Shown here piece after piece: positions 1 through 9,717 of a stretch of 64,000 nt of DNA. The stretch covers positions 62,001-126,000 of the forward strand of contig JAWKYB010000014.1 in assembly GCA_041396705.1 (NCBI GenBank), given 5' to 3'. The translations under genes were made by a program, and so were the position numbers. Positions within the stretch are counted from its first letter, which is position 1; each line of letters begins with the position of its first letter. The DNA is from Alphaproteobacteria bacterium (lineage in GTDB: Bacteria > Pseudomonadota > Alphaproteobacteria > CALKHQ01). Under the pieces are notes generated by a model that saw nothing but the letters and a program-made list of their open reading frames with translations, was not told the DNA's origin and made no database searches.

Positions 1-69
1 TGGACGCGCCGGTCCTTGCCTCGCCCTGAGGCGGGGCCGGCCCGGCCGGCCGCGCGCCGTACAAGCGCC

Positions 70-642
70 ATGACGCCCGTGCTGCGATTCGTCGTCGGGA
101 TCTGCGAGGCCGTATCCGCCGGGATCGGCCGCACGGTGGCGTGGTTCGCGCTCGTCATGGTGCTGATGCAGTTCACGATCGTGATGATGCGGTACGTGTT
201 CGGCATCGGCTTCATCTTCATGCAGGAATCGCTCAGCTACCTGCACGGCTTCATGTACCTGCTCGGCGCCGCCTACACGCTGATGGTCAACGGCCACGTC
301 CGCGTCGACATCTTCTATCGCGAGGCGTCCGGACGCACCAAGGCCTGGGTCGACCTCTGCGGTACCCTGCTGCTGCTCTTCCCGGTCTGCATCCTGGTGA
401 TCTGGGCTTCCTGGGCGCAGGTGATCGGGTCGTGGGACAAGCTGGAAGGCTCGACCGAAACCAGCGGCATCCAGGCCGTCTTCCTGCTGCGGACGATCAT
501 CCCGTTGTTCGCGGCCCTGATGATCGTCCAGGGCCTCGCCGTGATCGCACGCTCGCTGCTGGCGCTGGCCGGCTTCGAGGACGAGGGCCACGGCATCGCC
601 CAGGAGAAGGCCGCCCGCGCGCAGGCCGAGGCCGAGCCGTGA
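70..642 (+). CDS. TRAP transporter small permease (DctQ family)
   Basis: Inner-membrane small subunit of a tripartite ATP-independent periplasmic transporter, which works with a large DctM permease and a periplasmic binding protein to import organic acids or related solutes. The 190-residue protein shows four hydrophobic segments (about residues 20-45, 55-75, 95-115 and 140-165), the usual DctQ arrangement and length. An upstream in-frame ATG at 16 would add an Ala/Pro/Arg-rich tail that does not look native, so the ATG at 70 is preferred. The stop overlaps the GTG start of the large permease by four bases, so the two are translationally coupled. The binding protein gene is presumably before the window. 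Confidence 0.88.
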   Translation: MTPVLRFVVGICEAVSAGIGRTVAWFALVMVLMQFTIVMMRYVFGIGFIFMQESLSYLHGFMYLLGAAYTLMVNGHVRVDIFYREASGRTKAWVDLCGTLLLLFPVCILVIWASWAQVIGSWDKLEGSTETSGIQAVFLLRTIIPLFAALMIVQGLAVIARSLLALAGFEDEGHGIAQEKAARAQAEAEP

Positions 643-2225
643 CGCCGGAGGACTGGAAGGAAATCATCGCCGGCGTGATGTTCCTCGTCACCTGCGGCGT
701 GCTGATGGCCGGCTTCCCGGTGGCCTTCACCCTGGGCGGCGTATCGCTGGCCTTCGGCCTGTTCGGCTGGATCGTCGGCCTGTTCGACATGGCCTTCGTC
801 GCCAACCTGCCGTCGCGGGTGTTCGGCACGATGACGAACCAGGTGCTGTTCGCGGTGCCGCTGTTCGTGTTCATGGGCGTAATGCTGGAGCGCTCGCGCA
901 TCGCCGAAGAGCTGCTCGACACCATGGGCAAGGCGTTCGGGCGGATGCGCGGCGGCCTCGGCTTCTCGGTCACCATCGTCGGCGCGCTGCTCGCCGCGTC
1001 CACCGGCATCGTCGGCGCGACCGTGGTGACCATGGGCCTGCTCGCCCTGCCGACCATGCTCAAGCGCGGCTATTCGCCGACGCTGGCCTGCGGGTCCATC
1101 GCCGCCGCCGGCACGCTGGGTCAGATCATCCCGCCGTCGATCGTGCTGGTGCTGCTCGGCGACCAGATCTCGAACGCCTACCAGGAGGCGCAGCGCGAGA
1201 TCGGCAACTGGTCGCCGGAGCCGGTTTCCGTCGGCGACCTTTTCGCCGGCGCCCTGCTGCCCGGCCTGGTGCTGGTCGGCCTCTATCTCGGCTACCAGGT
1301 GCTGATGGCGATCGTCGCGCCGAAGACATCGCCGGCGATGCCGCGCGACGCCGTGCACGACGCCAACTTCGGCGCCAAGGTGATGCGCGCGCTGGTGCCG
1401 CCGCTGCTGCTGATCGTCGCCGTGCTCGGCTCCATCCTGGGCGGCGTCGCCACTCCGACCGAGGCGGCCGGCGTCGGCGCGGTCGGCGCGCTGATGCTGG
1501 CCGCGCATCGCCAGGCCAACGGCGCGCGCTGGCTGGTGCTGATGGCCGGCTTCTCGCTGATCGCGCTGCTGGTGCTGACCTCGTTCGTCGACCTTCGCGT
1601 CACCCGCGAGGAGATCCCCACCGGCGACCTGATCGGCATCGTGGTCGCCGCCGTGCTGTCGGTGATGCTGGTCGTCGGCCTGCTCGCCGCACTGTGGACC
1701 ACCGCGCGCACCGACATCCTGAAGCGGGTCTGCCTCAGCACCATGGAAATTACCGCCATGGTGTTCGTGATCCTGATCGGCGCCGGGCTGTTCAGCCTGG
1801 TGTTCCGCGGCTATGGCGGCGACCACGCCGTCACCCGGCTGCTGACCGACGAGGACCTGCTCGGCGGGCCGGTCGGCGCGATCGTGGTGGTCATGGTCGT
1901 GATGTTCGTGCTCGGCTTCTTCCTCGACTTCATCGAGATCGTGTTCGTCGTGGTCCCCGTGGTCGCGCCCGCCCTGCTGGCCAACGACTTCATCGACCCG
2001 GTCTGGCTCGGCGTGCTGATGGCGGTGAACCTGCAGACCTCGTTCCTGACGCCGCCGTTCGGCTTCGCGCTGTTCTACTTGCGCGGGGTGGCACCGCCGC
2101 AGGTGAAGACGATGCAGATCTATCGCGGCGTGCTGCCGTTCATCCTGATGCAGATCTTGGCCCTGGGCATCATGGCGCTGTTCCCCGGCCTGGCGACCTG
2201 GCTGCCCGACCAGCTGTTCGGCTGA
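639..2225 (+). CDS. TRAP transporter large permease (DctM family)
   Basis: Catalytic membrane subunit of the TRAP transporter, carrying solute symport driven by an ion gradient. The protein is hydrophobic throughout with many membrane spans. It contains DctM landmarks such as the STGIVGATVVTMG stretch near residue 120, the IPPSIVLVLLG loop near residue 165 and TPTEAAGVGAVGAL near residue 275. At 528 residues it is longer than the common 430-residue DctM because of an extra hydrophobic insert around residues 290-345, as in the large DctM subclass. The start is the GTG overlapping the DctQ stop (GTGA). The substrate cannot be told from sequence. Confidence 0.9.
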   Translation: MTPEDWKEIIAGVMFLVTCGVLMAGFPVAFTLGGVSLAFGLFGWIVGLFDMAFVANLPSRVFGTMTNQVLFAVPLFVFMGVMLERSRIAEELLDTMGKAFGRMRGGLGFSVTIVGALLAASTGIVGATVVTMGLLALPTMLKRGYSPTLACGSIAAAGTLGQIIPPSIVLVLLGDQISNAYQEAQREIGNWSPEPVSVGDLFAGALLPGLVLVGLYLGYQVLMAIVAPKTSPAMPRDAVHDANFGAKVMRALVPPLLLIVAVLGSILGGVATPTEAAGVGAVGALMLAAHRQANGARWLVLMAGFSLIALLVLTSFVDLRVTREEIPTGDLIGIVVAAVLSVMLVVGLLAALWTTARTDILKRVCLSTMEITAMVFVILIGAGLFSLVFRGYGGDHAVTRLLTDEDLLGGPVGAIVVVMVVMFVLGFFLDFIEIVFVVVPVVAPALLANDFIDPVWLGVLMAVNLQTSFLTPPFGFALFYLRGVAPPQVKTMQIYRGVLPFILMQILALGIMALFPGLATWLPDQLFG

Positions 2226-2227
2226 GC

Positions 2228-3400
2228 ATGCCGCGCATCGCCGTCATCTATCAGGGCATCTTCCAGTACGACGCGGTCAACGCCTTCGCCCAGGCGCTGG
2301 CCGAGGGCTTCGATGCGCTCGGCTTCCAGACCGTGGTGCTCGACACCAAGAACGACGAACCCGGCGCGCGCGCCCGGCTCGGCGAGCTGCTGACCCGGCC
2401 GGAACGGATCGCCTTCATCCTCGGTCCCGGTGGCATCCTGGCCGACGCCGCCGTCGGCGGACAGAACCTCTATGGCCGTTTCAACGTGCCCTATGTCGCC
2501 TATCTGGTCGACCACCCGACCTACCTGCTGATGCGGCTGGCCAAGGCGCAGAACGCGCTGGTCACCTGCATCGACCGCGCCCATGTCGACTTCCTCAACG
2601 CCATCGGCATCGCGCGCGCCGCCTATGTGCCGCACGGCGCCGCATTGCCGGACCGTTGCCGCCCCTGGGACGAGCGCAGCGGCGGTATCGCCTTCGCCGC
2701 CTCGACCAGCGACGACGCTGCGCTGCGCGAACATGTGATCAGCGAACTGGACCCCGCGCAGCGCGACCTGATGGCATCGATCGCCGAGGATCCGGCGATC
2801 GACACGCTGTCCGCCGTGGAGGCGGCGGTCCGCGCCCACCCGCGTGCAGCAGGGCTTGGCTGGACCGCAGGCTATGACGGCAGCCTGATCATCTTCCTCA
2901 ACGAGGCCGACCGCCTGATCCGGCGGCGGCGGCGCAACCGCATCGTGCGCGAACTGGACGAGGCCGGCGTCGCGCTGGACCTGTACGGCCGCGGCTGGGA
3001 GCGCTTCGGCTTTCGCCATCACCGCACCCACGCTCCGCTCGACTTCCCGGAGATGTGCGCCGCGCTGCAGACCTATCGCTGCGCGCTGCACCTCAACCCG
3101 CTGTTCACCGCCGGCCTGCACGAGCGCCTGCTCAGCGCCGCCGTCGCGGGCTGTGCGGTGATCACCGACGGCAATGCGGAGATCGACCGGCTGTTCCCGG
3201 ACGGAACGGCGGCGATCCGGATCCGGCCGGCGCAGGCGGACTGGGCCGAGGCGCTGGTGGCGCGGCTGGCCGGCAACGACCTCGCCGCGGTCGCGGCGGA
3301 GGGACGGCGGATCACCGCCCGCGGGGAAAGCTGGGCCCACCGCGCCGGCGCCATCGCGGCGCTGGTGGACAACTACTGGCCGGAGCGGGCCAGGGGCTGA
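2228..3400 (+). CDS. CgeB-like glycosyltransferase family protein
   Basis: Predicted cytoplasmic glycosyltransferase of 390 residues with an N-terminal DUF3880-like part and a C-terminal glycosyl transferase 1_2 part. The C-terminal signature is the stretch around residues 290-320 (LHLNPLFTAGLHERLLSA, then AGCAVITDGN), typical of CgeB/spore-maturation-like and capsular glycosyltransferases. It begins three bases after the TRAP large permease stop, so it is probably in the same transcript, although no functional link is evident. It converges on icd with only six bases between the stops. Acceptor and sugar donor are unknown. The fold assignment is reasonably firm, the role is inference. Confidence 0.7.
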   Translation: MPRIAVIYQGIFQYDAVNAFAQALAEGFDALGFQTVVLDTKNDEPGARARLGELLTRPERIAFILGPGGILADAAVGGQNLYGRFNVPYVAYLVDHPTYLLMRLAKAQNALVTCIDRAHVDFLNAIGIARAAYVPHGAALPDRCRPWDERSGGIAFAASTSDDAALREHVISELDPAQRDLMASIAEDPAIDTLSAVEAAVRAHPRAAGLGWTAGYDGSLIIFLNEADRLIRRRRRNRIVRELDEAGVALDLYGRGWERFGFRHHRTHAPLDFPEMCAALQTYRCALHLNPLFTAGLHERLLSAAVAGCAVITDGNAEIDRLFPDGTAAIRIRPAQADWAEALVARLAGNDLAAVAAEGRRITARGESWAHRAGAIAALVDNYWPERARG

Positions 3401-3406
3401 GCGGAG

Positions 3407-4621
3407 CTAGGCCAGCGCCTTCTGCAGGTTGGCGTCGACCGCGTCGAAGAAATCGCGGCTGCTGAGCCAGGGCTGGTCGGGGCCGATCAGGATGGCCAGG
3501 TCCTTGGTCATCTGGCCGCTCTCCACCGTCTGCACGCAGACCTGCTCCAGCGTGTCGGCGAAGGCGGTCACGTCCGGCGTGCCGTCGAAACGGCCGCGGT
3601 ACTTCAGGCCCTGGGTCCAGGCGAAGATCGAGGCGATCGGGTTGGTCGAGGTCTCCTCGCCCTTCTGCCACTGGCGATAGTGGCGGGTCACCGTGCCGTG
3701 CGCCGCCTCGGCCTCGACCGTGTTGCCGTCCGGGGTCAGCAGCACCGAGGTCATCAGGCCGAGCGAGCCGAAGCCCTGGGCCACCGTGTCGGACTGGACG
3801 TCGCCGTCGTAGTTCTTGCAGGCCCAGACATAGCCGCCCTCCCACTTCAGCGCGGCCGCGACCATGTCGTCGATCAGCCGGTGCTCGTAGGTCAGCTTCT
3901 GCGCGGCGAACCTGTCCTTGAACTCGCTGTCGAAGATCTCCTGGAACAGGTCCTTGAAGCGGCCGTCATAGGCCTTGAGGATCGTGTTCTTGGTCGACAG
4001 GTAGACCGGGTAGTTCCGCTGCAGGCCGTAGTTGAAGCAGGCGCGGGCGAAACCGGCGATCGATTCGTCCAGGTTGTACATGGTCAGCGACACGCCCGAG
4101 CCCGGGAAGTCGAACACCTCGTGGGTGATCGGCGCGCTGCCGTCGGACGGGGTGAAGGTGACCGTCAGCTTGCCGGCGCCCGGCACCTTGAAGTCGGTGG
4201 CGCGATACTGGTCGCCGAAGGCGTGGCGGCCGATCACGATCGGCTTGGTCCAGCCGGGAACATAGCGCGGCACGTTCGAGCAGATGATGGGCTCGCGGAA
4301 CACGGTGCCGCCGAGGATGTTGCGGATGGTGCCGTTGGGCGACCGCCACATCTTCTTCAGGTCGAATTCCTTCACCCGCGCCTCGTCGGGCGTGATGGTG
4401 GCGCACTTGACGCCGACGCCGTACTTCTTGATCGCGTTGGCCGCGTCGATCGTCACCTGGTCGTCGGTGGCGTCGCGATGCTCGACGCCGAGGTCGTAGT
4501 AGACGAGGTCGATGTCGAGATAGGGCTGGATCAGGCGTTCCTTGATCCACTGCCAGATGATCCGGGTCATCTCGTCGCCGTCGAGCTCGACGACGGGAGT
4601 CTTGACGGTGATCTTGCTCAT
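3407..4621 (-). CDS. icd: NADP-dependent isocitrate dehydrogenase
   Basis: TCA-cycle enzyme converting isocitrate to 2-oxoglutarate with NADPH formation in the cytoplasm. The 404-residue sequence is of the eukaryote-like homodimeric type common in alphaproteobacteria. It starts with VVELDGDEMTRIIW and has the substrate-binding block SPNGTIRNILGGTVFREPI near residue 95. The metal and cofactor region includes YDGDVQSDTVAQGFGSLG near 270 and the NADP-binding HGTVTRHYR near 310. Length matches the family. It is the second gene after the LOG-family gene on the same strand, 78 bases apart, so it could be cotranscribed or have its own promoter. Confidence 0.97.
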   Translation of the reverse strand: MSKITVKTPVVELDGDEMTRIIWQWIKERLIQPYLDIDLVYYDLGVEHRDATDDQVTIDAANAIKKYGVGVKCATITPDEARVKEFDLKKMWRSPNGTIRNILGGTVFREPIICSNVPRYVPGWTKPIVIGRHAFGDQYRATDFKVPGAGKLTVTFTPSDGSAPITHEVFDFPGSGVSLTMYNLDESIAGFARACFNYGLQRNYPVYLSTKNTILKAYDGRFKDLFQEIFDSEFKDRFAAQKLTYEHRLIDDMVAAALKWEGGYVWACKNYDGDVQSDTVAQGFGSLGLMTSVLLTPDGNTVEAEAAHGTVTRHYRQWQKGEETSTNPIASIFAWTQGLKYRGRFDGTPDVTAFADTLEQVCVQTVESGQMTKDLAILIGPDQPWLSSRDFFDAVDANLQKALA

Positions 4622-4699
4622 CGCGACCTCATTGCCTGGGACCGTTGGCCCACCGCCCGGCGGGCGGCAGACAGTTGCATCGAAAGGGTTTCCGCGGCG

Positions 4700-5296
4700 T
4701 TACAGCCACTTGTCGCGGACATCCAGGTCCGCCTCGGGAATTTCGGCCAGCGCCGGCAGCACGTCGTCGACATCGTCGACCACGCGCAACAGCCCCAGAT
4801 GCTCCGGCCGCAGGTAGCCGCTGCCGCTCATCTGTTCGATCATGCTGAGCAGAGGGCTCCAGTAACCGTCCTGGTTGACCACGACGATCGGCTTGCGGTG
4901 CAGGCCGAGCTGGCGCCACGTGGTGATCTCGAACATCTCGTCGAGCGTGCCGAGGCCGCCGGGCAGCACCACGAAGCCGTCGGCCAGCTCTGCCATCCGC
5001 CGCTTGCGCGTGTGCATGGAATCGACCACCTCCAGCCGGGTCACGCCGGTGTGCCCGACCTCGTAGTCGTGCAGGAACTCCGGGATGATGCCGATCACAT
5101 CGGCCTTGGCGGCGATCATCGCGTCGGCGACGATGCCCATGAGGCCGACCCGGCCGCCGCCATAGACCAGGCCGCAGCCGGCCTCGGCCAGCGACCGGCC
5201 CAGGCGTGCTGCGGCCTGCTTGTGGCTGTCGGGTACACGGTTAGACGAACCGCAATAAACGCAAAGCGTTCGCGGGCCCCTGGCGCGCGCGTCCAT
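4700..5296 (-). CDS. LOG family protein (TIGR00730 type)
   Basis: Lysine-decarboxylase-like Rossmann protein of the LOG family. Characterised members are cytokinin riboside 5'-monophosphate phosphoribohydrolases or nucleotide nucleosidases. The signature PGGLGTLDE is present near residue 110, preceded by the conserved HTRKRRM block near residue 93. The N-terminus (CVYCGSSN) and the GLVYGGGRVGLMG motif near residue 40 are also standard. Length (198 residues) is normal. It lies upstream of icd on the same strand and is divergent from the LysM protein gene. The biological substrate in non-plant bacteria is not settled, so the name is left at family level. Confidence 0.88.
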   Translation of the reverse strand: MDARARGPRTLCVYCGSSNRVPDSHKQAAARLGRSLAEAGCGLVYGGGRVGLMGIVADAMIAAKADVIGIIPEFLHDYEVGHTGVTRLEVVDSMHTRKRRMAELADGFVVLPGGLGTLDEMFEITTWRQLGLHRKPIVVVNQDGYWSPLLSMIEQMSGSGYLRPEHLGLLRVVDDVDDVLPALAEIPEADLDVRDKWL

Positions 5297-5435
5297 CCAC
5301 TTCCTTTATGCGCTGAACATCTGGTGCACCGCCTATGCCAGAGCCGCCGCCGCAGTGCAAGGCCGTCGCGCCCGCTCCGCGCCGGCCGGCCACGGCCGCG
5401 GCGCGCGCGCCAGGCGCCACGCAACCGCCATATTG

Positions 5436-5464
5436 TTGCGCTGCAATGCTCGAACTCCTAGTGT
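5436..5464 (+). promoter_or_regulatory. Sigma-70-type promoter of the LysM protein gene
   Basis: A TTGCGC box (5436-5441) and a TAGTGT box (5459-5464) are separated by 17 bases, about 35 bases before the TTG start at 5499. The match is seen directly. Promoter activity is inferred. Confidence 0.5.
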
Positions 5465-5498
5465 GCCGGGCGGTTTGCGACCACAAGGGACGGGTCAG

Positions 5499-8400
5499 TT
5501 GAACAAGGGTTTCCTCGCCTTCATCGCAGTGGTCGTGGCGATCGTCGCGGCCGTGCTCGTGGTCCAGCCGTGGAAGGGGGACGACGAGGACACAGTCCAG
5601 ACCGGCGAGACCACCACGACGGCGGACCCGGCGTCGCCGACCGGCGACGATGCGACCACGCCGGAGGCCACCGCCGCGACCGAGCAGCCCGCGGACCAGC
5701 CCGAGCAGACTGCCGTCGTCGAGACCGCGCCGGAGCAGCCGGCCGACGCGACGGCCGACGCCCAGACGCCCTCCGGCGACGCGACCGCAACGCCGGAGGA
5801 GACGGCCGCGACCGACCAGGCTACGGACCAACCCGAAGAGACCGCCGTCGTCGAGACCGCGCCGGAGCAGCCGGCCGACGCGACGGCCGACGCCCAGACG
5901 CCCACCGGCGACGCGACCGCAACGCCGGCGGAGACGGCCGCGATCGACCAGGCTACGGACCAGCCCGAAGAGACTGCCGTCGTCGAGACCGCGCCGGAGC
6001 AGCCGGCCGATACGACGGCCGACGCCCAGACGCCCACCGGCGACGCGACCGCAACGCCGGAGGAGGCGGCCGCGACCGAGCAGCCCGCGGACCAGCTTGA
6101 AGAGACCGCCGTCGTCGAGACGGCGCCGGACCAGCCAGCCGACGCGACGGCCGACGCCCAGACGCCCTCCGGCGATGCAACGACAACGCCGGAAGAGACG
6201 GCCGCGACCGACCAGGCTGCGGACCAGCCTGAAGAGAGAGCCGTCGTCGAGACGGCGCCGGATCAGCCGGCCGACGCGACGGCCGACGCCCAGGCGCCGG
6301 TCGGCGACGCGACCGCAATGCCGGAGGAGGCGGCCGCGACCGAGCAACCCGCGGACCAGCCCGAGGAGACTGCCGTCGTCGAGGCCGCGCCGGATCAGCC
6401 GGCCGACGCGACGGCCGACGCCCAGGCGCCGGTCGGCGACGCGACCGCAACGCCGGAAGAGACGGCCGCGACCGACCAGGCTGCGGACCAGCTTGAAGAG
6501 ACCGCCGTCGTCGAGACGGCGCCGGAACAGCCGGCCGACGCGACGGCCGACGCCCAGACGCCCACCGGCGACGCGACCGCAACGCCGGAAGAGACGGCCG
6601 CGACCGACCAGGCTGCGGACCAGCCCGAGCAGACTGCCGTCGTCGAGACCACGCCGGAGCTGCCGGCCGACGCGACCGCCGACGCCACGACGCCGGCCGG
6701 CGATCAGGTCGCGCTCGCCGAGGATGGCGACACGGCCGGCCAGCCTGCGACCCGGCCGGACGAAACCGCTGCCACCGAGACGCCGGCCGACCAGCCGGAT
6801 GCGACGCCGATCGCGCCGTCGATCGAGCTATTCGCCGGTCGACGGCCGCACCGCACCGGCGACGTCCAGCACGGCGCCCGAGGCCGTGGTTACCGTTCCC
6901 GGCCCCGCCGCCACCGCGCCGCAGCGGCGCGCGCCCGTCGACGGCCGCACCCAGCCGACGACGCAGACTGTCGTACAGCCCGACGAAGCGGCCAGCCCGG
7001 ACGCCGATACGCAAGCCGCGGATGGGGCGAGCGCCGACCAGCCGGCGGACGGCGCTGCCGGCGATCAGGCCGCCGACGCACAGACGGATGCGCAGGCTCC
7101 CGAGACGCCGACTCCTGCCGATGCCGACGCGACGTCCGACAATGGCGTCGCCGGCGAAGACGGCCAGGCCGTCGCAGAGCCGAGCGGGACGGAACCGGCC
7201 GCCACCGAAGCCGACGTGGCCGACGTGGCCGACGCCGACGCCGGCAAGCCCGACGAGACCGCGGCCGGCGATAGCGCCGGCACCGAGCTTGCGACCGCCG
7301 AGGGCTTCGATGCGCCCAGCAACACCGTGAACGAGAGCCCGGACTCGGCCACCGCCCGCCCGGAGGCGGACCGGGTGACGCCGGAACGCAGCATCGGGCC
7401 AGACCGTCCCAACGAGACCGGCGGGCCGTCGTTCGACGTGATCCGCGTCGCCGGCGACGGCGGCATGATCCTGGCCGGCAAGGCCGAGCCGCTGGCCACC
7501 GTGGTGATCATGGACGGCGACACGGTGCTGGGCGAGGAGATCGCCGACCTGCGCGGCGACTGGATCTTCATGCCCATCGATCCGTTGAGCGCCGGCAACC
7601 ACCAGATCGGCGCGATGGAGCGCCAGCCGAACGGATCGCTGGTCCCGTCGTCCGACCTGGTGCTGGTGGTGGTGCCGCTGCGCGGCACCGACATCGCCGG
7701 CCGCGAGACCGACCGCGCCGACCAGCCGCTGGTCATGCTGGTGCCGCGCGACGGCGGCCCGGCCACGGTGATCGTGCAGGCACCCGCACCGGACGCCCCG
7801 GCCGAGGGCTCGCTCGAAGGCACCGCGGTCGCCGCCGCCGAGGAGCAGCCGGAGGCGCAGGAAGGCGGCAGCGTGCTGTTCTCGCGGCCCGCCATGCCCG
7901 GCAGCGACACCGGCGACACGGCGACGACGCGCACCGGCGAGACCGCGGACGCGGCGGGCGAGACGCCGGATGCGGCCACGCCGGACGCGGATGCGGTCGG
8001 CGACGTCGCGCTGGCCGAGCCTGGCGACGCGACCGATCCCTTCGCCGCCGAGGGCAACACCGGCGGCGACCAGGATGCCGCCGCCACCGAGGAGGACCAG
8101 GGGCCGGTCGCCTTCTCGCGCCCGACCATCGGCGACGCGCCGACGGACACGGCCGCCGACAGCGATGTCTCGGTCGGCGTGATCGACTACGACCAGGGCG
8201 GCGACGTCACCCTATCGGGCGACGCCCAGCCCGGCGCCACCGTGCAGGTCTATCTGGACAACGCGGTGCTCGGCGTCACCGAGGCCTCGCCCAGCGGCTC
8301 GTGGCAGCTGACGCCGCAGCAGGCGGTGCCGCCCGGCCCGCACGAGATCCGGGTCGACCAGATCGCGCCGTCCGGCGACGTGATCGCGCGGATCGCCCTG

Positions 8401-8604
8401 CCCTTCGTGCGCGCCGAGCCGGTCAACGAGATGCCGCAGGACGTGTTCGTGGTGGTCGAGCCCGGCAACAGCCTGTGGCGCATCGCACGCCGGGTCTATG
8501 GCGAGGGCATCCGTTATACCGAGATCCTGGCCGCGAACCGCGCGCAGATCGCCGATCCGAACCTGATCTATCCGGGCCAGGTGTTCATGATCCCGCGCGG
8601 CTGA
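5499..8604 (+). CDS. LysM-domain surface protein with 44-residue repeats; one apparent frameshift
   Basis: Predicted cell-envelope protein of about 1,035 residues. It has an N-terminal membrane anchor (residues 4-24, very hydrophobic), a long acidic Ala/Thr/Pro/Glu/Asp-rich stalk, two Ig-like modules (encoded about 7435-7680 and 8170-8420) and a C-terminal LysM domain (about 8438-8600) that should bind peptidoglycan. The likely start is a TTG at 5499 with AAGGGA eight bases upstream. The stalk contains eight 132-base repeats. The reading frame changes near 6830: the repeats are in the frame of 5499 and the rest is in the next frame. The first frame continues only as Arg-rich nonsense to 7274, so an indel is likely. 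C-terminally, related alphaproteobacterial proteins have the same Ig-like plus LysM order. Confidence 0.8.
5658..6713 (+). repeat. Eight tandem 132-bp repeats encoding a 44-residue unit
   Basis: Copies begin at 5658, 5790, 5922, 6054, 6186, 6318, 6450 and 6582, each exactly 132 bases. The unit reads approximately TPEETAATDQA-DQPEETAVV-ETAPEQPADATADAQTP-GDATA. Copies alternate between a TDQA and a TEQP variant and between TP and AP before the GD, which suggests expansion by unequal crossing-over followed by point change. The eighth copy is the most diverged at its end. The unit is acidic, lacks Cys and aromatics, and is probably an extended stalk. Confidence 0.95.
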
Positions 8605-8618
8605 GCCGCCGCCGGCGC

Positions 8619-9290
8619 TCAGCGGCCCCGGGGGTTGAACGTCCGCCAGGCCTGGGCCACGCGCATGCCGGTCGTCGCCCAGCACAGCAGCGAAAAGCCG
8701 TAGGCCAGCCAGACAAAGGCCGACGGCCACAGCAGGCACAGCGTGAAGAAGCCGATGGTCTCGCCACCCTCGGCCAGCCCGCGCGCATAGAAGAACGACT
8801 TGCCCGCCGGCCGGCCGATGTTGATGCCGCGCTTCTCCGCAATGATGGCATGGGCCAGGAAACTGGACCCGGTGCCGACAAAGCTGAGCACCAGCACGCC
8901 GGCCGGGATGGCGAAGTCCGGCCGGGCCAAAGCGAAGCTGAACGCGAAGGCGGCGTAGAACACGAAGTCGCAGACGATGTCGAGATAGCCGCCGAAGTCG
9001 GTCGCCAGGCCGTGGCGCGCGATGGCGCCGTCGAGCCCGTCGCACAGCCGGTTGACCGCCAGGCAGACCAGCGCCAGCCACCACAGCTGCAAGGCGATGG
9101 CCGGCACGCAGCCGAGGCCGACCGCAAAGCCGGCGATCGTGACCGCGTTCGGCCGCAGCCCGGCCCGGGCCAGGGCGCGGCCGGCACGGTCGAGCGGCGG
9201 ATCGACCAGCCGGCGCAGTTCGACATCAAACACGGGCGGTGCCGGACAGGTTGGCGCAGGCGGCGTGACCGCAGGCGTGCATTGGGCCAT
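8619..9290 (-). CDS. CDP-alcohol phosphatidyltransferase family protein
   Basis: Integral membrane enzyme that transfers a phosphatidyl group from CDP-diacylglycerol to an alcohol in phospholipid synthesis. The diagnostic motif DG-x2-AR-x8-G-x3-D-x3-D is present (CDGLDGAIAR, then GGYLDIVCD, about residues 84-112), with several membrane spans after it. The downstream part resembles members whose acceptor is not assigned, so phosphatidylglycerol, phosphatidylinositol or other products cannot be separated. Start choice: an ATG at 9329 would overlap the divergent DUF423 start head-on, so the ATG at 9290 (223 residues) is preferred and leaves a 37-base divergent gap. Confidence 0.82.
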   Translation of the reverse strand: MAQCTPAVTPPAPTCPAPPVFDVELRRLVDPPLDRAGRALARAGLRPNAVTIAGFAVGLGCVPAIALQLWWLALVCLAVNRLCDGLDGAIARHGLATDFGGYLDIVCDFVFYAAFAFSFALARPDFAIPAGVLVLSFVGTGSSFLAHAIIAEKRGINIGRPAGKSFFYARGLAEGGETIGFFTLCLLWPSAFVWLAYGFSLLCWATTGMRVAQAWRTFNPRGR

Positions 9291-9327
9291 ATCCAGCCAC
9301 GACGACAACCGGACCGGAACCGACGCC

Positions 9328-9714
9328 ATGGCACCGCTGCTGCTGATCGCCGCGCTCTACGGCCTGAGCGGGGTCGCCCTCGACGCGCTCGGCGCGCACG
9401 CCCTGCCGGCCGCGGCGGAGCCGCTGCGCGATGCCTTCGCCTCGGCGGTCCGCCACCAGCTGGTGCACGGCGTGGCCCTGATCGGCATCGCGCTGCTGGC
9501 CGCACGGGCGCCCGCAGCCAGACTGCCGCGGCTGGCCGGGGCGGCGATCGCACTCGGCGTGCTGCTGTTCAGTGGCAGCATCCATCTTCACGCCCTGCTG
9601 TCCATCGGTCCGATCCCCTTCGCCGCGCCGGCCGGCGGCATCCTGCTGATGGCCGGATGGGCCTTGCTGGCCCTATATGCTCTATCCTGCCTGCGCAAAT
9701 CTGGACCAGGTTGA
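9328..9714 (+). CDS. DUF423 family membrane protein
   Basis: Small membrane protein of 128 residues with four hydrophobic segments and the family hallmarks: GALGAHAL-like motif near the N-terminus (seen as LDALGAHALP), a HQLVHGVAL segment near residue 50 and a SGSIHLHALL segment near residue 85. E. coli YgdD is a relative. The molecular function is not known. It ends four bases before the TusA-like gene and probably shares its transcript. Confidence 0.85.
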   Translation: MAPLLLIAALYGLSGVALDALGAHALPAAAEPLRDAFASAVRHQLVHGVALIGIALLAARAPAARLPRLAGAAIALGVLLFSGSIHLHALLSIGPIPFAAPAGGILLMAGWALLALYALSCLRKSGPG

Positions 9715-9717
9715 GCG

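Noticed and set aside
315..1826. Long open frames antisense to the TRAP permease and most other genes
   Set aside because: At about 70% GC, opposite-strand and out-of-phase frames stay open by chance. Their translations are Arg/Ala/His-rich and show no family features.
5658..6713. CRISPR array
   Set aside because: The 132-base units are coding, contiguous without unique spacers, and keep the reading frame.
7022..7274. Arg-rich tail of the LysM stalk frame beyond the break
   Set aside because: It is basic and low-complexity, unlike the acidic protein on both sides, and it vanishes if the frame is repaired.
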